Origin: an uncultured Alistipes sp.
GTDB lineage: Bacteria; Bacteroidota; Bacteroidia; Bacteroidales; UBA932
Length of the DNA stretch: 64,000 bases
Reading direction: 5' to 3'
Assembly (NCBI GenBank): GCA_900550465.1
Contig: URSC01000008.1
Location: forward strand, 1-64,000
Shown in pieces: positions 62,572-64,000 of this stretch (position 1 is its first letter; each line of letters opens with the position of its first letter). The position numbers were made by a program, and so were the translations under genes. The notes under the pieces were generated by a model that made no database searches, was not told where the DNA came from, and saw nothing but the letters and a program-made list of their open reading frames with translations.

Positions 62572-63828
62572 TCATACATCTGTCTCCTCAATAATTGCCT
62601 GGTAGCAGGAGAACAAATCATTCGTTATATTTATTGGAGAATGACGGTGCATTGCTCTGTTTCTAGATGCTTTACCCATATAAACAAAAGCACTCATATT
62701 ATTAGAGTATTGCAATATTTTCTCAGCCAACATAAATGGATCATTAGCGGGTATCAACACACCGTCTTTACCCTGTTCAATTAATGACGGTACTCCTCCC
62801 ACATAGGTAGCAATTATAGGCATTCCCAAATACTGCGCTTCACAAATTGCATTGGGACTATTGTCTATATATGCCGTATGCACATAAAGATCTGATTCTA
62901 ACAGTAGTTCAACTAGTTTGTCTGAATTCACAAAGCCATGTATTCTAACATTATTCTCTTCAAATGAATTTTTTTCTTTATATTCTATTATATTTTGCAC
63001 ATACATTACTCCACATAGATGCCATTCGAAATTAAATCCTAGTTTTTTTAGCAATATTGCTGTACGTAAAATTGTATCTGCTCCTTTCCAGAAAGTACTT
63101 ACACCTGTTGTTATAATCCGAAATGTATGTTTTTCTCTATTCATTTTCCACCCTTCATTTACATTTAATATTGCAGGACGCAATGCCTCACTACAATAGA
63201 AGTACTTCGCCTTTGAATTATATAGACTTACAATAGCTTTATCCCATTCAGTACGTCCCATGTAGAATCGAACTGACCGTAATGTACGAATTTCTTGATC
63301 CACCCATGTTTTGTATTTTTTACGATGCATCCATGATATAAGTTGCTTTCGTAAATTCAAGCCATTATATCTAACTATGTCCAATTCGCTATAATTAGGA
63401 GGTAACCTTGCATTATAATAGGGAGGTATCGAGCCTTGCATATGAATTACCACCGGGATATTAGTGTATAATTGAACTTGTCCCCAACACCATTCGGACC
63501 CAAATACTTGAATTATATCTGGACGAATTTCTTCTACAACTTTAACCGCCATCGGAATAAGTATATTACGACTCACTTCCCATGACATTGTATTACGCAA
63601 ACGCTCTAGATAAGAGTATTTTGGAACAATGGGGATATAAGTTACTCCATCTATCACTTTCTTTTTATCATCTTTTTTACCCTCGAAAGATATATAGAGT
63701 TCTACCCTTTCATCTTTGCGTACTATTTCTTCTAATGAATCCTGCCATCCATTTGTTGGATTCCCTGTCTTATAATACTTGTTTGGTATCGATATTTCAA
63801 ACCACAAAACTCGTAATTTATTTTTCAT
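62572..63828 (-). CDS. glycosyltransferase family 4 (GT-B)
   Basis: 418 residues with the GT-B signature: EEIRPDIIQVFGSEW, GVSTFWKGADTILRTAILL, and the C-terminal donor site IDNSPNAICEAQYLGMPIIATYVGGVPSLIEQGKDGVLIPANDP. Retaining transferase using a nucleotide sugar. The start overlaps the rmlD stop by 11 bases. Confidence 0.92.
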   Translation of the reverse strand: MKNKLRVLWFEISIPNKYYKTGNPTNGWQDSLEEIVRKDERVELYISFEGKKDDKKKVIDGVTYIPIVPKYSYLERLRNTMSWEVSRNILIPMAVKVVEEIRPDIIQVFGSEWCWGQVQLYTNIPVVIHMQGSIPPYYNARLPPNYSELDIVRYNGLNLRKQLISWMHRKKYKTWVDQEIRTLRSVRFYMGRTEWDKAIVSLYNSKAKYFYCSEALRPAILNVNEGWKMNREKHTFRIITTGVSTFWKGADTILRTAILLKKLGFNFEWHLCGVMYVQNIIEYKEKNSFEENNVRIHGFVNSDKLVELLLESDLYVHTAYIDNSPNAICEAQYLGMPIIATYVGGVPSLIEQGKDGVLIPANDPFMLAEKILQYSNNMSAFVYMGKASRNRAMHRHSPINITNDLFSCYQAIIEETDV

Positions 63829-64000
63829 ACTTCAATTGATTAAGACACTTTACAAGCGAATCTTCCCAATATGATATCGTCACTTTAAACACATTTCTCA
63901 CTTTTGTCTTGTCAAGAACAGAATAATGTGGTCTTTTGACTTTCGAAGGGAACTCGTCACTATGGCACGGGCGAATTTCGCAGGTATTTCCGCAAAGGTC
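63818..64000 (-). CDS. rmlD: dTDP-4-dehydrorhamnose reductase, C-terminus (cut by window)
   Basis: 61 codons from the window edge to TAA at 63818-63820, reading EIRPCHSDEFPSKVKRPHYSVLDKTKV and ISYWEDSLVKCL, the conserved RmlD ending. RmlD makes dTDP-L-rhamnose in the last step of its synthesis. Together with the locus it suggests rhamnose in the polysaccharide. The N-terminal Rossmann half lies beyond the window. Confidence 0.85.
   Translation of the reverse strand, partial: DLCGNTCEIRPCHSDEFPSKVKRPHYSVLDKTKVRNVFKVTISYWEDSLVKCLNQLKYEK

Overview
The window is bacterial and almost certainly from the order Bacteroidales (Bacteroidota). The evidence is a six-gene NQR operon, a Porin_10-type outer-membrane protein, a DUF4493/DUF6359 lipoprotein, DUF4293, DUF4143/DUF234-type ATPases, a Panacea (DUF4065) gene, and above all many promoters of the Bacteroidales type (TTTG, 19-20 bases, TAnnTTTG) with no Shine-Dalgarno sequences. 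A Rikenellaceae-like or related gut or rumen lineage is plausible, but I cannot place it more finely.

Layout. 1-20.9 kb is a GC-rich housekeeping stretch: an alpha/beta hydrolase, a large FtsX-type ABC permease, a broken menA, nnrD, dinD, an unusual 1,080-residue flavin/iron-sulfur dehydrogenase that joins three normally separate subunits, a lipoprotein, a UDP-sugar 6-dehydrogenase, a UvrD/PcrA helicase, and nqrABCDEF with a strong terminator. 20.9-27.5 kb is a genomic graveyard. It holds a LytTR-like gene with no good start, relics of a RibD/DHFR-like reductase, an ECF S component, tatA with a premature stop, a DUF6371 primase-like fragment, and a YwqG-SWIM deletion scar. Among these relics sit three intact-looking genes: a DUF234-type ATPase with an operator-like repeat set, a lone MNT nucleotidyltransferase and a class II Fic protein.

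27.5-50.7 kb returns to core genes: dnaK, panB with an RluA-type pseudouridine synthase, a Porin_10 gene with an MltF-like lytic transglycosylase, and an AmgK-RapZ fusion followed by a MurU-like gene (cell-wall sugar recycling). Then come a LolC/E-like permease, tRNA-Gly(CCC), an array of 15-bp palindromes with a 39-base period, an Ntn hydrolase, a YeiH-like exporter with a LysR regulator and a polyferredoxin, ettA, a SirB1-like gene with a nucleoside phosphorylase, DUF4293, a long TPR protein, and an outer-membrane protein gene interrupted by an in-frame TAG.

50.7-64 kb is AT-rich and looks horizontally acquired. It contains a DUF4143 ATPase relic, a Panacea-type toxin-antitoxin pair whose toxin I do not recognise with certainty, a DUF2971 gene, and a surface polysaccharide locus read on the minus strand. 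That locus runs from rmlD (cut by the window end) through GT4, WbsX, Wzx-like flippase, pyruvyl transferase, GT14, GT2, an EpsG/Wzy-like polymerase and two more GT2 genes.

The most interesting observations are the AmgK-RapZ fusion beside MurU, the three-in-one dehydrogenase, the Panacea pair, the 39-base palindrome array, and several promoters placed so close to the start codon that the mRNAs should be leaderless or nearly so.
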